Source: Bacteroidales bacterium
GTDB lineage: Bacteria; Bacteroidota; Bacteroidia; Bacteroidales; UBA932
DNA: 48,918 nt
Assembly: GCA_017469745.1 (NCBI GenBank)
Contig: JAFUFS010000031.1
Span: 1 to 48,918, forward strand
Direction: 5' to 3'
Each line of letters opens with the position of its first letter. Position 1 is the stretch's first letter. The position numbers were made by a program, and so were the translations under genes. This document shows positions 25,043 to 34,108 of the stretch, in pieces. The notes beneath the pieces were generated by a model. The model worked only from the letters and a program-made list of their open reading frames with translations. It ran no database searches and was not told where the DNA came from.

Positions 25043-27465
25043 GCTTTGCGGGTCTTTGCGATTTCAGCCTTGGAGGTGCCGGGAGTCGTGGTGTAGGATT
25101 CGGGGTCACGGAAGCCGAGGAGGAAGGCGCCGATGTCCATGCGTTTCTTGCCGGCAATCTGGACTTCCTTCAGGGAGATGGCTCCGTCCTCTGTCGTTAT
25201 CCACATGTACGTCTTCCCGTCAGAAATGATTCTGCCGTTCCCTTCGAACTGGGAATCGACCTTCTCTGCGGAGAAGATCTTGAGCTGGAGAGGGGAGGAA
25301 CCGTCGCGGACAAGTTCCGTGAAGGCGGTGGGATAGGGACTGAGGCCACGGATCAGGTTGTAGACCTGCTTGGTAGAGTCGTTCCAGTCTATGTGGCAAA
25401 GCTCCCTTGTGAGCTTCGGGGCCGGCTTCAGAACCTCGGAGCCCTGGATGAAGCTCCTCTGGAGCCTGGTGTCCACATTCTTCTCAATCAGTCCCTGGGC
25501 AGTCTGGACCACCATTTCCGCCCCGATCTCCATGAGTTTGTCATGGACATCCCCGGCAGTGTCGTTCTCCCCGACAGTTATATCCTGACGAAGAATGATT
25601 CCTCCGGTGTCGATCTCCTTGTCGATCATGAACGTGGTAGCACCCGTCCTGGTCTCCCCGTTGATCACAGCCCAGTTGATAGGAGCGGCTCCACGGTACT
25701 GCGGCAACAGGGCAGCATGGAGATTGAAGGTACCCAGCCTTGGCATGCTCCAGACTTCCTGAGGGAGCATCCTGAAGGCCACCACCACAAACATGTCAGC
25801 CTTGAAAGCCTGAAGCTGGCCCAGGAATTCGGGATCCTTCAACTTGACGGGCTGCAGGATCGGGATTCCACGCTCGGCCGCGAATTTCTTGACAGCGCTT
25901 TCGTTGACCTTCTGCCCTCGTCCGCTGGGCTTGTCAGCCACTGTTACTACACCGACCACATTGTAGCCATTGTCGAGCAGGGCATTGAGGGAAGCGACCG
26001 CAAATTCCGGGGTACCCATGAAGACGATCCTGGTCTTCTTGAAGAAGCCTGCGATCTTGCTGCGCAATTTCTTCCACCAGTTCTTGAGAGTGTCCATATT
26101 CGAAAGATCAGTGTCATGTACGGCCCTGGAGGTAAGGTATATTCCTATCGGCATCAGTACCATAGCCGAACCGAAAGCCCCGACCCAGGCGCTGACACTT
26201 CCGTCCCTCGCCAGTTTCACTCCAGTGATGTCCACTATCCAGTAGAGCAGGAAGAACATGGCGGCAACGATTGCCGAAACTCCGAGCCCTCCTTTCCTGA
26301 TGAGGGCCCCCAGAGGTGCTCCGATGAAGAACATGATAAGGCAGGCGATCGCCTGTCCGTAGCGGCGGAGGAACTCCAGGAGAGTCCATCTCAGGCGGAC
26401 GGTGTAGTCGTAAGAGCCGAATTCGTAGTTCTGGAGATTCCCCTGGACCTGCTGCGCAGTGTTGGCGGCCCTTTCCAGGGCATAAGCCTTCATCCTGTCG
26501 TCCTTGAACTTGAGGAAATCAGGATCCTCGAAGTTGGTCCTGATCCCGGAAGGGACGGTGTCCAGCTGGCTGTTTTGGGCAAACAGGTAGGAAGCTGCGG
26601 TGTACATCAGCTGAGAGGCCTTGGTACTGTCCCTGACAATCCTCAAAGTGTCCTTGTCCTCCCTCAGTCTCCAGAGAGGCAGGGCCTTGACCTGGTCTCC
26701 GTACCTGGCACTGTCGGACTTCTGGAAGGCATAGTTCTCAAGGGCGACGACCATTTCCTGCTTGGTGAAGTCTATCTTCTGGAGCTGGAGTGAAGTGTCC
26801 TTGTAGGCCTTGTCATTGGTCTCCTGATAGTTCGTACCGTTGTACATCTTGATGGTCAGGTAGGACTTGTCCTTGGACATGCGGATCTGGGCTGAATCGG
26901 CCAGGGTCAGCCGGGTGTTGCCCTTGCCGTGGTGGTCGTAGAGCATGACGTCGTTCATCATGCCTTCCGGGGAAGTCGTACCGACCCTCAGGACATAGCC
27001 TTCCACTCCGTCGTAGAAGACTCCGTCAGGAATCTTGATTTCGTTCTTGGTCCTCTTGATGTCGTCCCTGAGAGTGAATATCTCATTGAAAGCCACAGGA
27101 ACCAATTGATTGATGACGAAATAGGTGCCGACGCTGATCAGCATCGAGGCTACCATAAGGGGAGTCATGATCCTCAGGACGGACACTCCTGCCGCCTTCA
27201 GGGCGATAAGCTCGTTGTTCTCGCCCATGCTGCCGACCGTCATCATGGATGCCAGGAGGGTGGCAAGCGGCAGGGCAAGGGGGAGCACTGTGCAGCTTCC
27301 CCAGAACAGGAACTCTACGATGATCTTGAAATCCAGGCCTTTACCGACAAGTTCGTCGATGTAGACCCAGAGGAACTGCATCACCAGGATGAAGATGACG
27401 ACCAGGAGGATCATGAAAAATGGTCCTATGAACGAGGTCAATATAAATCTGTCAAGTCTCTTCAT
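25039..27465 (-). CDS. fmt: LptF/LptG-type permease fused in frame to methionyl-tRNA formyltransferase
   Basis: One 808-residue frame with two complete parts. Residues 1 to about 455 form an LptF/LptG (YjgP/YjgQ) permease: three N-terminal membrane helices, a periplasmic jellyroll and three C-terminal helices (about 370-450), the subunit type that extracts lipopolysaccharide. After a basic linker (NWWKKLRSKIAGFFKK), residues 478-808 form a full-length methionyl-tRNA formyltransferase starting RIVFMGTPEFA, with the active-site Asn581 and His583 in NLHAALLP, Asp619 in IDTG, and the C-terminal tRNA-binding domain (about 690-790). Fmt makes initiator fMet-tRNA in the cytosol, and the linker would lie on the cytosolic side. 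An internal start at MDTLKNWW could also give free Fmt. Confidence 0.9.
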   Translation of the reverse strand: MKRLDRFILTSFIGPFFMILLVVIFILVMQFLWVYIDELVGKGLDFKIIVEFLFWGSCTVLPLALPLATLLASMMTVGSMGENNELIALKAAGVSVLRIMTPLMVASMLISVGTYFVINQLVPVAFNEIFTLRDDIKRTKNEIKIPDGVFYDGVEGYVLRVGTTSPEGMMNDVMLYDHHGKGNTRLTLADSAQIRMSKDKSYLTIKMYNGTNYQETNDKAYKDTSLQLQKIDFTKQEMVVALENYAFQKSDSARYGDQVKALPLWRLREDKDTLRIVRDSTKASQLMYTAASYLFAQNSQLDTVPSGIRTNFEDPDFLKFKDDRMKAYALERAANTAQQVQGNLQNYEFGSYDYTVRLRWTLLEFLRRYGQAIACLIMFFIGAPLGALIRKGGLGVSAIVAAMFFLLYWIVDITGVKLARDGSVSAWVGAFGSAMVLMPIGIYLTSRAVHDTDLSNMDTLKNWWKKLRSKIAGFFKKTRIVFMGTPEFAVASLNALLDNGYNVVGVVTVADKPSGRGQKVNESAVKKFAAERGIPILQPVKLKDPEFLGQLQAFKADMFVVVAFRMLPQEVWSMPRLGTFNLHAALLPQYRGAAPINWAVINGETRTGATTFMIDKEIDTGGIILRQDITVGENDTAGDVHDKLMEIGAEMVVQTAQGLIEKNVDTRLQRSFIQGSEVLKPAPKLTRELCHIDWNDSTKQVYNLIRGLSPYPTAFTELVRDGSSPLQLKIFSAEKVDSQFEGNGRIISDGKTYMWITTEDGAISLKEVQIAGKKRMDIGAFLLGFRDPESYTTTPGTSKAEIAKTRKA

Positions 27466-27489
27466 ACCTTGGTGGCGCAGGGTGAAGCC

Positions 27490-30108
27490 TTAGCGCGTGG
27501 CAGTCTCCACCAGCTTGTTCAGTGCATCCTGAAGCCCGGCGACGTTGCGGCCGCCAGCAGTTGAGAGGAAAGGCTGTCCGCCGCCTCCGCCCTGGATGAA
27601 TTTCGCGGCTTCCTTGATGTCGGCTGCGGCATTGCGGCCGGCGGCCACGAGGTCTGCCGAGTACATCAGGAGGAGCTGGGGCTTGCCTTCATGCTCGTAG
27701 GCTGCAGCAAGGGCGAAATTGTTCACTTCCTTCTGCAGGATGGCCGCCGCTTCCCTGAACATCGCAGGATCGACGTCGCGGTTGAATGTAGCAATATTTA
27801 TTCCATTGACGGTCTCGGAATTCTCGGAGAGCCTCTTCGCGAATGCGGCAGCCTTCTCCTTGGCATATTCCTCGAGCTTCTTCCTGGCGTCGGTGTTCTC
27901 GCCGATCATCTTGGTGACGGCTGCGGTGATGTCGGGAACGTTGTTGAACATCTCCCTGATGCCCTTCAGGGTGTCGGACACGGTGTCTAGGAGATCCTCG
28001 GCGGCCTCGCCTGTCAGGGCTTCGATCCTGCGGACTCCGGCTGCGATCGCAGATTCCGAGACTATCTTGAAGAAACCGATCCTTCCGGTGGATGCAGCGT
28101 GGGTTCCGCCGCAGAGCTCGACGGAATCTCCGAACTTGACGACCCTGACGCGGTCTCCGTATTTCTCACCGAACAGGGCGATGGCGCCCATGCCCATGGC
28201 TTCTTCCATGGTGGCATCCCTCTTCTCGTCGAGAGGGTAGTCGGAGCGGATCATCGCATTGACCATGTGCTCTACCTTGCGGATCTCCTCGTCAGTGACT
28301 TTGGAGAAGTGGGAGAAGTCGAACCTGAAATAGTCCGGCCCCACGAATGATCCCTTCTGCTCCACATGGGTTCCGAGGATTTCCCTCAGGGCGTGGTCCA
28401 GAAGGTGGGTGGCTGTGTGGTTGGCTGCGATCTTGAGCCTGCGGGCTCCGTCAACCTTGAGGGTGAAGGTGCCTTCGCAGTCTTCAGGGATGCGCTCCGC
28501 GATGTGGATGGTCAGGTTGTTCTCCTTGACTGTGTTGAGGATCCTGATCTGCTCGCCGCTTCCGGAGATGATGATTCCGGTGTCTCCGACCTGGCCTCCC
28601 ATCTCTGCGTAGAAAGGAGTCTTGTCGAAGACCAGCTGGAACATGGTCTTGTTCTTCTGCTTGACGGTACGCTGCTTGAGGAGGCGTACTTCTTCGAGTT
28701 CGAGGCAGTCGTAGCCGAGGAAGGCTTCTTCCTCTCCGTCGTAGTAGACGGTCCAGTCGCCGAATTCGTTGGCGGTGGCATTCCTGGCCCTTTCCTTCTG
28801 CTTCTGCAGCTCGGCGTTGAAGCCGTCCATGTCGACGGTGTAGCCGTTCTCAGATGCAATCAGACCGGTGAGGTCGATCGGGAATCCGTAGGTGTCGTAA
28901 AGGATGAAGGCGTCCGTGCCGGGGATGGTCTTCGCCTCGGAGTTCCTGGCCATGTAGTCGTCCATCATCCTGATGCCGCGGTCGAGGGTCCTGAGGAAGG
29001 ACACTTCCTCCTCGCGGATGACGCTTTCGATGAGTTTCTGCTGCTTGCCGAGTTCAGGATAGGCTTCTCCCATGTCGGAGATGAGCTGGGGAACGAGGGA
29101 GCAGAGGAAGGGCTCTTCGAAACCGAGGAAGGTGTAACCGTAGCGGACTGCACGGCGGAGGATCCTGCGGATGACGTAGCCTGCCTTGACGTTGGAAGGA
29201 AGCTGGCCGTCGGCGATGGAGAACGCGATGGCCCTGATGTGGTCGGCGATGACCCTCATCGCGACTTCGGTCTTCTCGTTCTCATGGTATTTGTGGCCTG
29301 AGAGTTCCTCGATCTTTCCGATCATTCCGGAGAAGACATCGGTGTCGTAGTTGCTGGACTTGCCCTGGAGCACCATGCAAAGCCTCTCGAAGCCCATCCC
29401 GGTGTCGATGTTCTTTGCAGGGAGCGGTTCGAGGGAACCGTCGGCCTTGCGGTTGTACTGCATGAACACGAGGTTCCAGATCTCGATCACCTGGTCGTTG
29501 TCGGTGTTGACAAGGTCCTTTCCGGGAATCCTGGCTATCTCTTCGTCGGTACGGAGGTCGATGTGGATCTCGCTGCACGGTCCGCAGGGACCGGTGTCAC
29601 CCATCTCCCAGAAATTGTCGTGCTTGTTGCCAAGGATGATGTGATCCTCGGGCATGAGCTTCATCCATGCCTGGCGGGCCTCCTCGTCAAGGGAGGTCCC
29701 GTCCTCGGGAGAGCCTTCGAAGACAGTTGCGTAGAGTTTGGACTTGTCGATCTTGTAGACTTCGGTGAGCAGTTCCCATGCCCAGCTGATGGCCTCGGCC
29801 TTGAAATAGTCGCCGAAGCTCCAGTTGCCGAGCATCTCGAACATCGTATGGTGGCGGCCGTCATGGCCGACAGCTTCGAGGTCGTTGTGCTTGCCGCTGA
29901 CCCTGAGGCATTTCTGGGAATCGGTAGCCCTCTTTGACTTGGGTGCTGAGTTCCCGAGGAAAATGTCCTTGAACTGGTTCATACCTGCGTTGGTGAACAT
30001 CAGGGTAGGGTCGTTCTTAATCACCATGGGTGCGGAAGGCACCACCGTGTGTCCCTTGGACTCGAAGAAATCAAGGAACTGCTGTCTTATCTGTTTGGCT
30101 GTGTACAT
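27490..30108 (-). CDS. alaS: Alanyl-tRNA synthetase
   Basis: An 872-residue class II synthetase charging tRNA-Ala. Motif 1 region: [18 protein letters not shown]; the central domain binds the G3-U70 pair; the editing domain shows [11 protein letters not shown] (about residue 555) and [10 protein letters not shown] (about 655), which hold the zinc ligands; the C-terminal domain has [15 protein letters not shown]. Length is normal for the family. First gene of a minus-strand group: the LptF/G-Fmt fusion starts 24 bases after its stop. A perfect -7 box (TAATTTTG) on the minus strand at 30137-30144 is the likely promoter. Confidence 0.96.
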   Translation of the reverse strand: MYTAKQIRQQFLDFFESKGHTVVPSAPMVIKNDPTLMFTNAGMNQFKDIFLGNSAPKSKRATDSQKCLRVSGKHNDLEAVGHDGRHHTMFEMLGNWSFGDYFKAEAISWAWELLTEVYKIDKSKLYATVFEGSPEDGTSLDEEARQAWMKLMPEDHIILGNKHDNFWEMGDTGPCGPCSEIHIDLRTDEEIARIPGKDLVNTDNDQVIEIWNLVFMQYNRKADGSLEPLPAKNIDTGMGFERLCMVLQGKSSNYDTDVFSGMIGKIEELSGHKYHENEKTEVAMRVIADHIRAIAFSIADGQLPSNVKAGYVIRRILRRAVRYGYTFLGFEEPFLCSLVPQLISDMGEAYPELGKQQKLIESVIREEEVSFLRTLDRGIRMMDDYMARNSEAKTIPGTDAFILYDTYGFPIDLTGLIASENGYTVDMDGFNAELQKQKERARNATANEFGDWTVYYDGEEEAFLGYDCLELEEVRLLKQRTVKQKNKTMFQLVFDKTPFYAEMGGQVGDTGIIISGSGEQIRILNTVKENNLTIHIAERIPEDCEGTFTLKVDGARRLKIAANHTATHLLDHALREILGTHVEQKGSFVGPDYFRFDFSHFSKVTDEEIRKVEHMVNAMIRSDYPLDEKRDATMEEAMGMGAIALFGEKYGDRVRVVKFGDSVELCGGTHAASTGRIGFFKIVSESAIAAGVRRIEALTGEAAEDLLDTVSDTLKGIREMFNNVPDITAAVTKMIGENTDARKKLEEYAKEKAAAFAKRLSENSETVNGINIATFNRDVDPAMFREAAAILQKEVNNFALAAAYEHEGKPQLLLMYSADLVAAGRNAAADIKEAAKFIQGGGGGQPFLSTAGGRNVAGLQDALNKLVETATR

Positions 30109-30136
30109 ATCCTTTTATGATTTGGCACGGAAATGG

Positions 30137-30144
30137 CAAAATTA
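30137..30144 (-). promoter_or_regulatory. -7 promoter box (TAATTTTG) of alaS
   Basis: A perfect TAnnTTTG on the minus strand, 28 bases before the alaS start. A TTTG lies 22 bases upstream (CAAA at 30167-30170 on the plus strand), close to the usual spacing. Confidence 0.55.
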
Positions 30145-30176
30145 TAACAAATTTAGCGATTTATAGCAAAAAAGGG

Positions 30177-30184
30177 TATATTTG
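30177..30184 (+). promoter_or_regulatory. -7 promoter box (TATATTTG) next to the M23 peptidase start
   Basis: A perfect -7 box, with TTTA (one mismatch to TTTG) at 30152-30155, 21 bases upstream. Only six bases separate it from the ATG at 30191, so the mRNA would begin at or very near the start codon. Confidence 0.55.
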
Positions 30185-30190
30185 CGAGCT

Positions 30191-31195
30191 ATGAGAAATT
30201 ATATTCTCAATCCTGAGACCTTGTTGTACGAGATCAAGGAGGCTTCCCTCAGATCGAAACTCTTCAAGGTTTTACTTCTGTTGGCCGGTAGCATTGCGCT
30301 GGCCTTGCTGTATGTTTGGGTGTTCACGTCCGTGCTTGGCCTGGACCTCCCGAAGACAGCTATCCTGAAGGCGGAGAAAGCGAGGTGGGATGCCAAGATC
30401 GATGTGCTGAATTCCCATCTTGACAGGTACGAAAGCAATCTCGACGCCCTCCAGGTCAGGGATGACGACATCTACAGGTCGATATTCGGAATGAACGAGA
30501 TTCCTTCCTCCGTAAGGATGGCAGGAATAGGGGGAGTGGACAAATATTCCTATCTCGACGGCCTCGAGAGCAACAACCTCCTGAAGAACACGGCGATGCG
30601 CATCGACCGCCTCACCAGGAGAACCTATGTTCAAAGCAAGTCTTTCGACGAAGTCTCTTCCATTTCGAAGCAGGCCGGCGACATGGCATCATGCATTCCC
30701 GCCATACCTCCCATCGTTCCCGATCCCACGAAGTACAATTTTTCGAGTCCATTCGGTTACAGGACAGACCCGTTCACCGGCGAAGCCAGGCTCCACTCGG
30801 GAGTGGACCTCGCCATGAAGGTGGGGAATCCGGTTTATGCTACAGGTGACGCTGTGGTGGAAGCTGTCAACTTCGACTTCTTCGGCTACGGCAACACTGT
30901 CATCCTGAACCACGGCTTCGGCTACCAGACCCTCTACGCCCATCTCAATTCGGTCAACGTGATCGAGGGAATGAAGGTGAAAAGAGGGGACTGCATCGCA
31001 GAAACGGGGCAGTCCGGTCGCGCCAGCGGACCTCATCTCCATTACGAGGTCCACTACAAGGGAGAAAGGGTCAATCCTACCAACTACTTCGACCTCTCGA
31101 TGTCCAAGGATGAATATCTTGCCATGGTAGGCAAGAGGGAGGCCGAGTCCCAGGCGGTCCTGTCAAGGCGCCCGTTCAGCGTTTCCAGGAGATAA
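30191..31195 (+). CDS. M23 family peptidase (membrane-anchored)
   Basis: A 334-residue envelope protein with one N-terminal transmembrane helix (about residues 26-46), a helical region (about 55-150) and a C-terminal LytM/M23 metalloprotease domain (about 180-310). The zinc-ligand motifs HSGVDL and HLHYEV are intact, so it is probably an active peptidoglycan endopeptidase. ATG at 30191 is chosen over an in-frame TTG at 30182, because that TTG lies inside the -7 box. Its closest relative in the window is the next gene, with the same layout. Confidence 0.9.
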   Translation: MRNYILNPETLLYEIKEASLRSKLFKVLLLLAGSIALALLYVWVFTSVLGLDLPKTAILKAEKARWDAKIDVLNSHLDRYESNLDALQVRDDDIYRSIFGMNEIPSSVRMAGIGGVDKYSYLDGLESNNLLKNTAMRIDRLTRRTYVQSKSFDEVSSISKQAGDMASCIPAIPPIVPDPTKYNFSSPFGYRTDPFTGEARLHSGVDLAMKVGNPVYATGDAVVEAVNFDFFGYGNTVILNHGFGYQTLYAHLNSVNVIEGMKVKRGDCIAETGQSGRASGPHLHYEVHYKGERVNPTNYFDLSMSKDEYLAMVGKREAESQAVLSRRPFSVSRR

Positions 31196-31200
31196 GGAGG
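31194..31200 (+). promoter_or_regulatory. Full Shine-Dalgarno sequence of the second M23 gene
   Basis: AAGGAGG lies six bases before the ATG at 31207 and overlaps the stop codon of the upstream gene. Strong Shine-Dalgarno sites are unusual in Bacteroidota. Confidence 0.5.
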
Positions 31201-31206
31201 AAGGGT

Positions 31207-32151
31207 ATGGACAGGTATGTTTTCGACAAGACCAGGATGGAATTCCGGAAAGTTACCCACTCGGTGTGGAACATTCTCGGGAAGACGTTGAAGTACTTCA
31301 TGATCACCGCATCGCTTGCCGTCGTCTACTACACGGTCTTCGCCCTTCTGGTGAACACTGATTCAGAACGGAAGCTCAAGAGGGAGAACCAGATGTACAG
31401 CCGCATGTACGACGAGATGGTCCGAAAGGAGCAGCTTGTTGGAGATGTCCTTGAGAACCTCAAGGTGAAGGATGACGAGATCTATCGCCAGCTCTTCAAT
31501 TCCGCAGCCCCGGATCTCGGAATCATCTACCCGGAGGGCCTGCTTTCCGTGATAGATTCCGTGGATGACAAGGACATCGTGGAGTACGTCGGGAAGAAGC
31601 TGGACTTGCTCGAGGAGGCCTCCGGCAATGTGGAGGACAATTTCCAGCATGTGATGAAGGTCCTCACCGAAGGCGGCAAACTGCCTCCGATGTCCAATCC
31701 CCTCCATGATTTCTCCTATGCAAGGACTGGAGCCTCCGTGGGTGAGAAGATCAACCCTTTCTACAAGGTTGCTGTCATGCACGGCGGTCTGGACCTGATC
31801 TCGCAGCAGGGTGACCCGGTCTTCGCTTCAGCGGACGGAACAGTCAAGGATGTGGACCATTCCACGAAGGGACTTGGCAACGTGGTCACTATCGACCATG
31901 GCAACGGCTTCGTCACGAGGTACGCCCACCTTGAGAACACCAGGGTGAGCAAAGGACAGAAGGTGACCAGGGGGAAACAGATAGGGCAGGTTGGAATGTC
32001 GGGCAACTCGTTTGCACCTCATCTTCACTATGAAGTCCAGAAGGACACCCTCAAGGTCGATCCCCTGAACTACCTTTTCGCCTCCATCAGCCCGGAGGAC
32101 TACATGGGGATGCTGTTCATGTCATCCAACACCGGACAATCAATGGACTAA
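31207..32151 (+). CDS. M23 family peptidase, paralogue of the preceding gene
   Basis: A 314-residue protein with the same plan as its neighbour: a short cytoplasmic start, a transmembrane helix (about 27-48), a coiled-coil segment (about 55-95) and a C-terminal M23 domain (about 180-300) with MHGGLDL and HLHYEV zinc motifs intact. The two probably arose by duplication and may work as a pair in cell-wall remodelling. It starts 11 bases after the upstream stop with a full Shine-Dalgarno sequence, and the MerR-type gene follows 12 bases later. Confidence 0.9.
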   Translation: MDRYVFDKTRMEFRKVTHSVWNILGKTLKYFMITASLAVVYYTVFALLVNTDSERKLKRENQMYSRMYDEMVRKEQLVGDVLENLKVKDDEIYRQLFNSAAPDLGIIYPEGLLSVIDSVDDKDIVEYVGKKLDLLEEASGNVEDNFQHVMKVLTEGGKLPPMSNPLHDFSYARTGASVGEKINPFYKVAVMHGGLDLISQQGDPVFASADGTVKDVDHSTKGLGNVVTIDHGNGFVTRYAHLENTRVSKGQKVTRGKQIGQVGMSGNSFAPHLHYEVQKDTLKVDPLNYLFASISPEDYMGMLFMSSNTGQSMD

Positions 32152-32163
32152 AACATAATAACA

Positions 32164-32481
32164 ATGGATAAGTTGTACTACACCATCGGCGAGGCCGCGG
32201 AGATCCTGGGGGAGAGCACTTCCCTTGTGAGATTCTGGTCTAATTCATTCCCCAGATACATCAAGCCCAAGAGGAATGCCAAGGGCAACCGCCTTTTCAC
32301 TCTGGAAGACATGGAGTGCCTCAAGCAGATCCATCTCCTCGTGAAGGAGCAGGGACTGACACTTGAAGGGGCTTCGAAGAAGCTTGCAGCCGACCGCAAG
32401 TCAGTCGACGGCAGGGTGAAGGCTCTAGATAGCCTCAAGGAGATCCGCAGGCAGCTTGTTGAGGTCAAGAAGTCGTTATGA
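32164..32481 (+). CDS. MerR-family transcriptional regulator (short)
   Basis: A 105-residue protein with the MerR winged-helix DNA-binding domain (YYTIGEAAEILGESTSLVRFW, then KRNAKGNRLFTLEDMECLKQI) and a C-terminal helix (about 70-105) that could dimerise. There is no room for an effector-binding domain. Short MerR proteins of this type are common in Bacteroidota and mostly uncharacterised. The stop overlaps the Nif3 gene start by four bases. Confidence 0.88.
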   Translation: MDKLYYTIGEAAEILGESTSLVRFWSNSFPRYIKPKRNAKGNRLFTLEDMECLKQIHLLVKEQGLTLEGASKKLAADRKSVDGRVKALDSLKEIRRQLVEVKKSL

Positions 32482-33257
32482 CAGTCCGTGATATCACCGA
32501 TGCCATCGAGGCATTCGCCCCTCTTTCGATCCAGGAAGGCTGGGACAACAGCGGGCTTATTGTCGGTTCCCCGGATCAGGAAGTCCGCGGAGTCCTTGTA
32601 GGCTTTGACTGCACTCCTGAGCTCGTGGACGAGGCAGTCTCCTGCGGGGCTGACATGATCGTCACCCATCATCCGCTCATCTTCGGCGGGATCAAGAAGA
32701 TAAATCCGGATGATCCGGTGGGACTAGCCCTCATCAAGGCGATCTCTGAAAGGATCGCGGTCTACGCTGCCCACACCACTGCTGACAAAGTTCTCGACGG
32801 AGTCAGCGGAGCAATGGCCAGAAGGCTGGGCCTCAGGAATGTGGAAGTCCTTGACGAGGAAGCCGAAGGAATAGGTCTCGGCGCAGTCGGAGACCTCGAA
32901 ACCCCGATGGGCTCAGAGGAATTCATCTCTTTCGTCAAATCCCGCTTCGGCCTTCAGGTCGCCAGATGTTCCCGTCCGCTGGACATCCCTGTCTCCAGGG
33001 TGGCCATGTGCGGTGGTTCCGGCTCATCCCTTATCGGCAAGGCCATGGAAGCCGGAGCCCAGGCTTACCTTTGCGGGGATATATCCTATCATCACTTCTT
33101 CACCCCTAAGGACTTTATGCTCATTGATATAGGCCATTTCGAGGGGGAAGTGGAAATTTGCCAGGTAATATTTTCTCTCTTAAGGAAAAAATTTCCTACC
33201 TTTGCAGTCCGTACCAGCTCGAAGCTGGAGTCGGCCAATCCTGTATTTTATTATTAG
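32478..33257 (+). CDS. Nif3-like dinuclear metal-centre protein
   Basis: A 259-residue protein of the Nif3/YbgI (GTP cyclohydrolase I type 2-like) family, which forms hexameric toroids with two metal ions per subunit. The metal ligands are visible: THHPL, AHTTAD (the Asp is kept although the family usually reads AHTNLD) and GHFEGEVE near the C-terminus. It is the short form without the inserted PII-like domain. The biological role of the family is uncertain. In Bacteroidota it often precedes a zinc-ribbon coiled-coil gene, as here. Confidence 0.9.
   Translation: MTVRDITDAIEAFAPLSIQEGWDNSGLIVGSPDQEVRGVLVGFDCTPELVDEAVSCGADMIVTHHPLIFGGIKKINPDDPVGLALIKAISERIAVYAAHTTADKVLDGVSGAMARRLGLRNVEVLDEEAEGIGLGAVGDLETPMGSEEFISFVKSRFGLQVARCSRPLDIPVSRVAMCGGSGSSLIGKAMEAGAQAYLCGDISYHHFFTPKDFMLIDIGHFEGEVEICQVIFSLLRKKFPTFAVRTSSKLESANPVFYY
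33197..33204 (+). promoter_or_regulatory. -7 promoter box (TACCTTTG) inside the Nif3 gene
   Basis: A perfect TAnnTTTG within the last codons of the Nif3-like gene, 74 bases before the zinc-ribbon gene start. It would give that gene, and perhaps dnaB, a separate transcript. The -33 region is only TTTT (33171-33174). Confidence 0.45.
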
Positions 33258-33278
33258 TCAGATATCATCAGCTACACC

Positions 33279-34091
33279 ATGGCAACCAAGAAAATCAAGA
33301 AAGTCGAAACTCCGATAGACCAGAGGGAAACCTTCGTCTCCCTCCAGAAGAATTTTGCAGACTCCGAGATCAGCGTCGAGGAAAAACTCAAGACCCTCTA
33401 TGCTCTCCAGGAGGCTGATTCCGCGATCGACAAGATTGTCCAGCTCCGCGGTGAACTTCCTTCGGAGGTCGAGGCACTTGAGAACGAACTTGCCGACCTC
33501 AAGGCCCGCATGGCCCAGGACAACGCAGTCATCGACGCTTACAACCAGACTATTTCCGACAACAAGCAGAACATAGTCGACTGCGATCTCCAGATCGAGA
33601 AGTACCAGAAGCAGCTGGAGGAGATCTCCAACAGCCGCGAATTCGACTCCATCAACAAGGAGATCGAGAACCAGGGACTTCTCCGCCAGATCGCCATGAA
33701 GACTATCAACGACACGAAGACCGCCATCGCTGAGAAGAAGGAGGACATTGAGAACCTCAAGGACTATATTGCCGTACGCAATGAAGACCTCAAGGCCAAG
33801 AAGGAGGAACTTGAAACCATCGTCGAATCCACTTCCAAGGATGAGAAGAGGCTTCTGGCGGTCAGGGAGGAATGCGCTTCCAAGATTGATCCCAGGACCA
33901 TGAGTGCCTACGACCGCATCCGTGGCAGCGTCCACAACCATCTCGCAGTGGTGTCCGTCTACAACGGCGACTCCTGCGGAGGTTGCTTCAACACCATCAC
34001 TCCCCAGCGCCTCGTGGAGATCGCTTCCAACAAGAAGCTCATCATCTGCGAGCATTGCGGAAGGATCATCGTGAACCCCGATTTCGAATAG
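33279..34091 (+). CDS. Coiled-coil protein with C4 zinc ribbon
   Basis: A 270-residue protein. A long coiled coil (about residues 25-190, rich in Glu, Lys, Leu and Asp) is followed by a C-terminal zinc ribbon with CGGCFNTI and CEHCGRII, giving the four cysteines. It belongs to the C4-type zinc-ribbon (DUF164-like) family, whose members are thought to bind nucleic acid; the function is not established. It sits between the Nif3-like gene and dnaB. Confidence 0.88.
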   Translation: MATKKIKKVETPIDQRETFVSLQKNFADSEISVEEKLKTLYALQEADSAIDKIVQLRGELPSEVEALENELADLKARMAQDNAVIDAYNQTISDNKQNIVDCDLQIEKYQKQLEEISNSREFDSINKEIENQGLLRQIAMKTINDTKTAIAEKKEDIENLKDYIAVRNEDLKAKKEELETIVESTSKDEKRLLAVREECASKIDPRTMSAYDRIRGSVHNHLAVVSVYNGDSCGGCFNTITPQRLVEIASNKKLIICEHCGRIIVNPDFE

Positions 34092-34108
34092 ACATCTAAC
34101 ATCACAAT

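Noticed and set aside
25393..26793. 466-codon plus-strand open frame opposite the LptF/G-Fmt fusion
   Set aside because: Low-complexity antisense translation with no motif; the minus strand has two full conserved domains.
28366..29301. 311-codon plus-strand open frame opposite alaS
   Set aside because: Antisense shadow of a conserved synthetase gene, dominated by Val, Asp, Glu and Gly.
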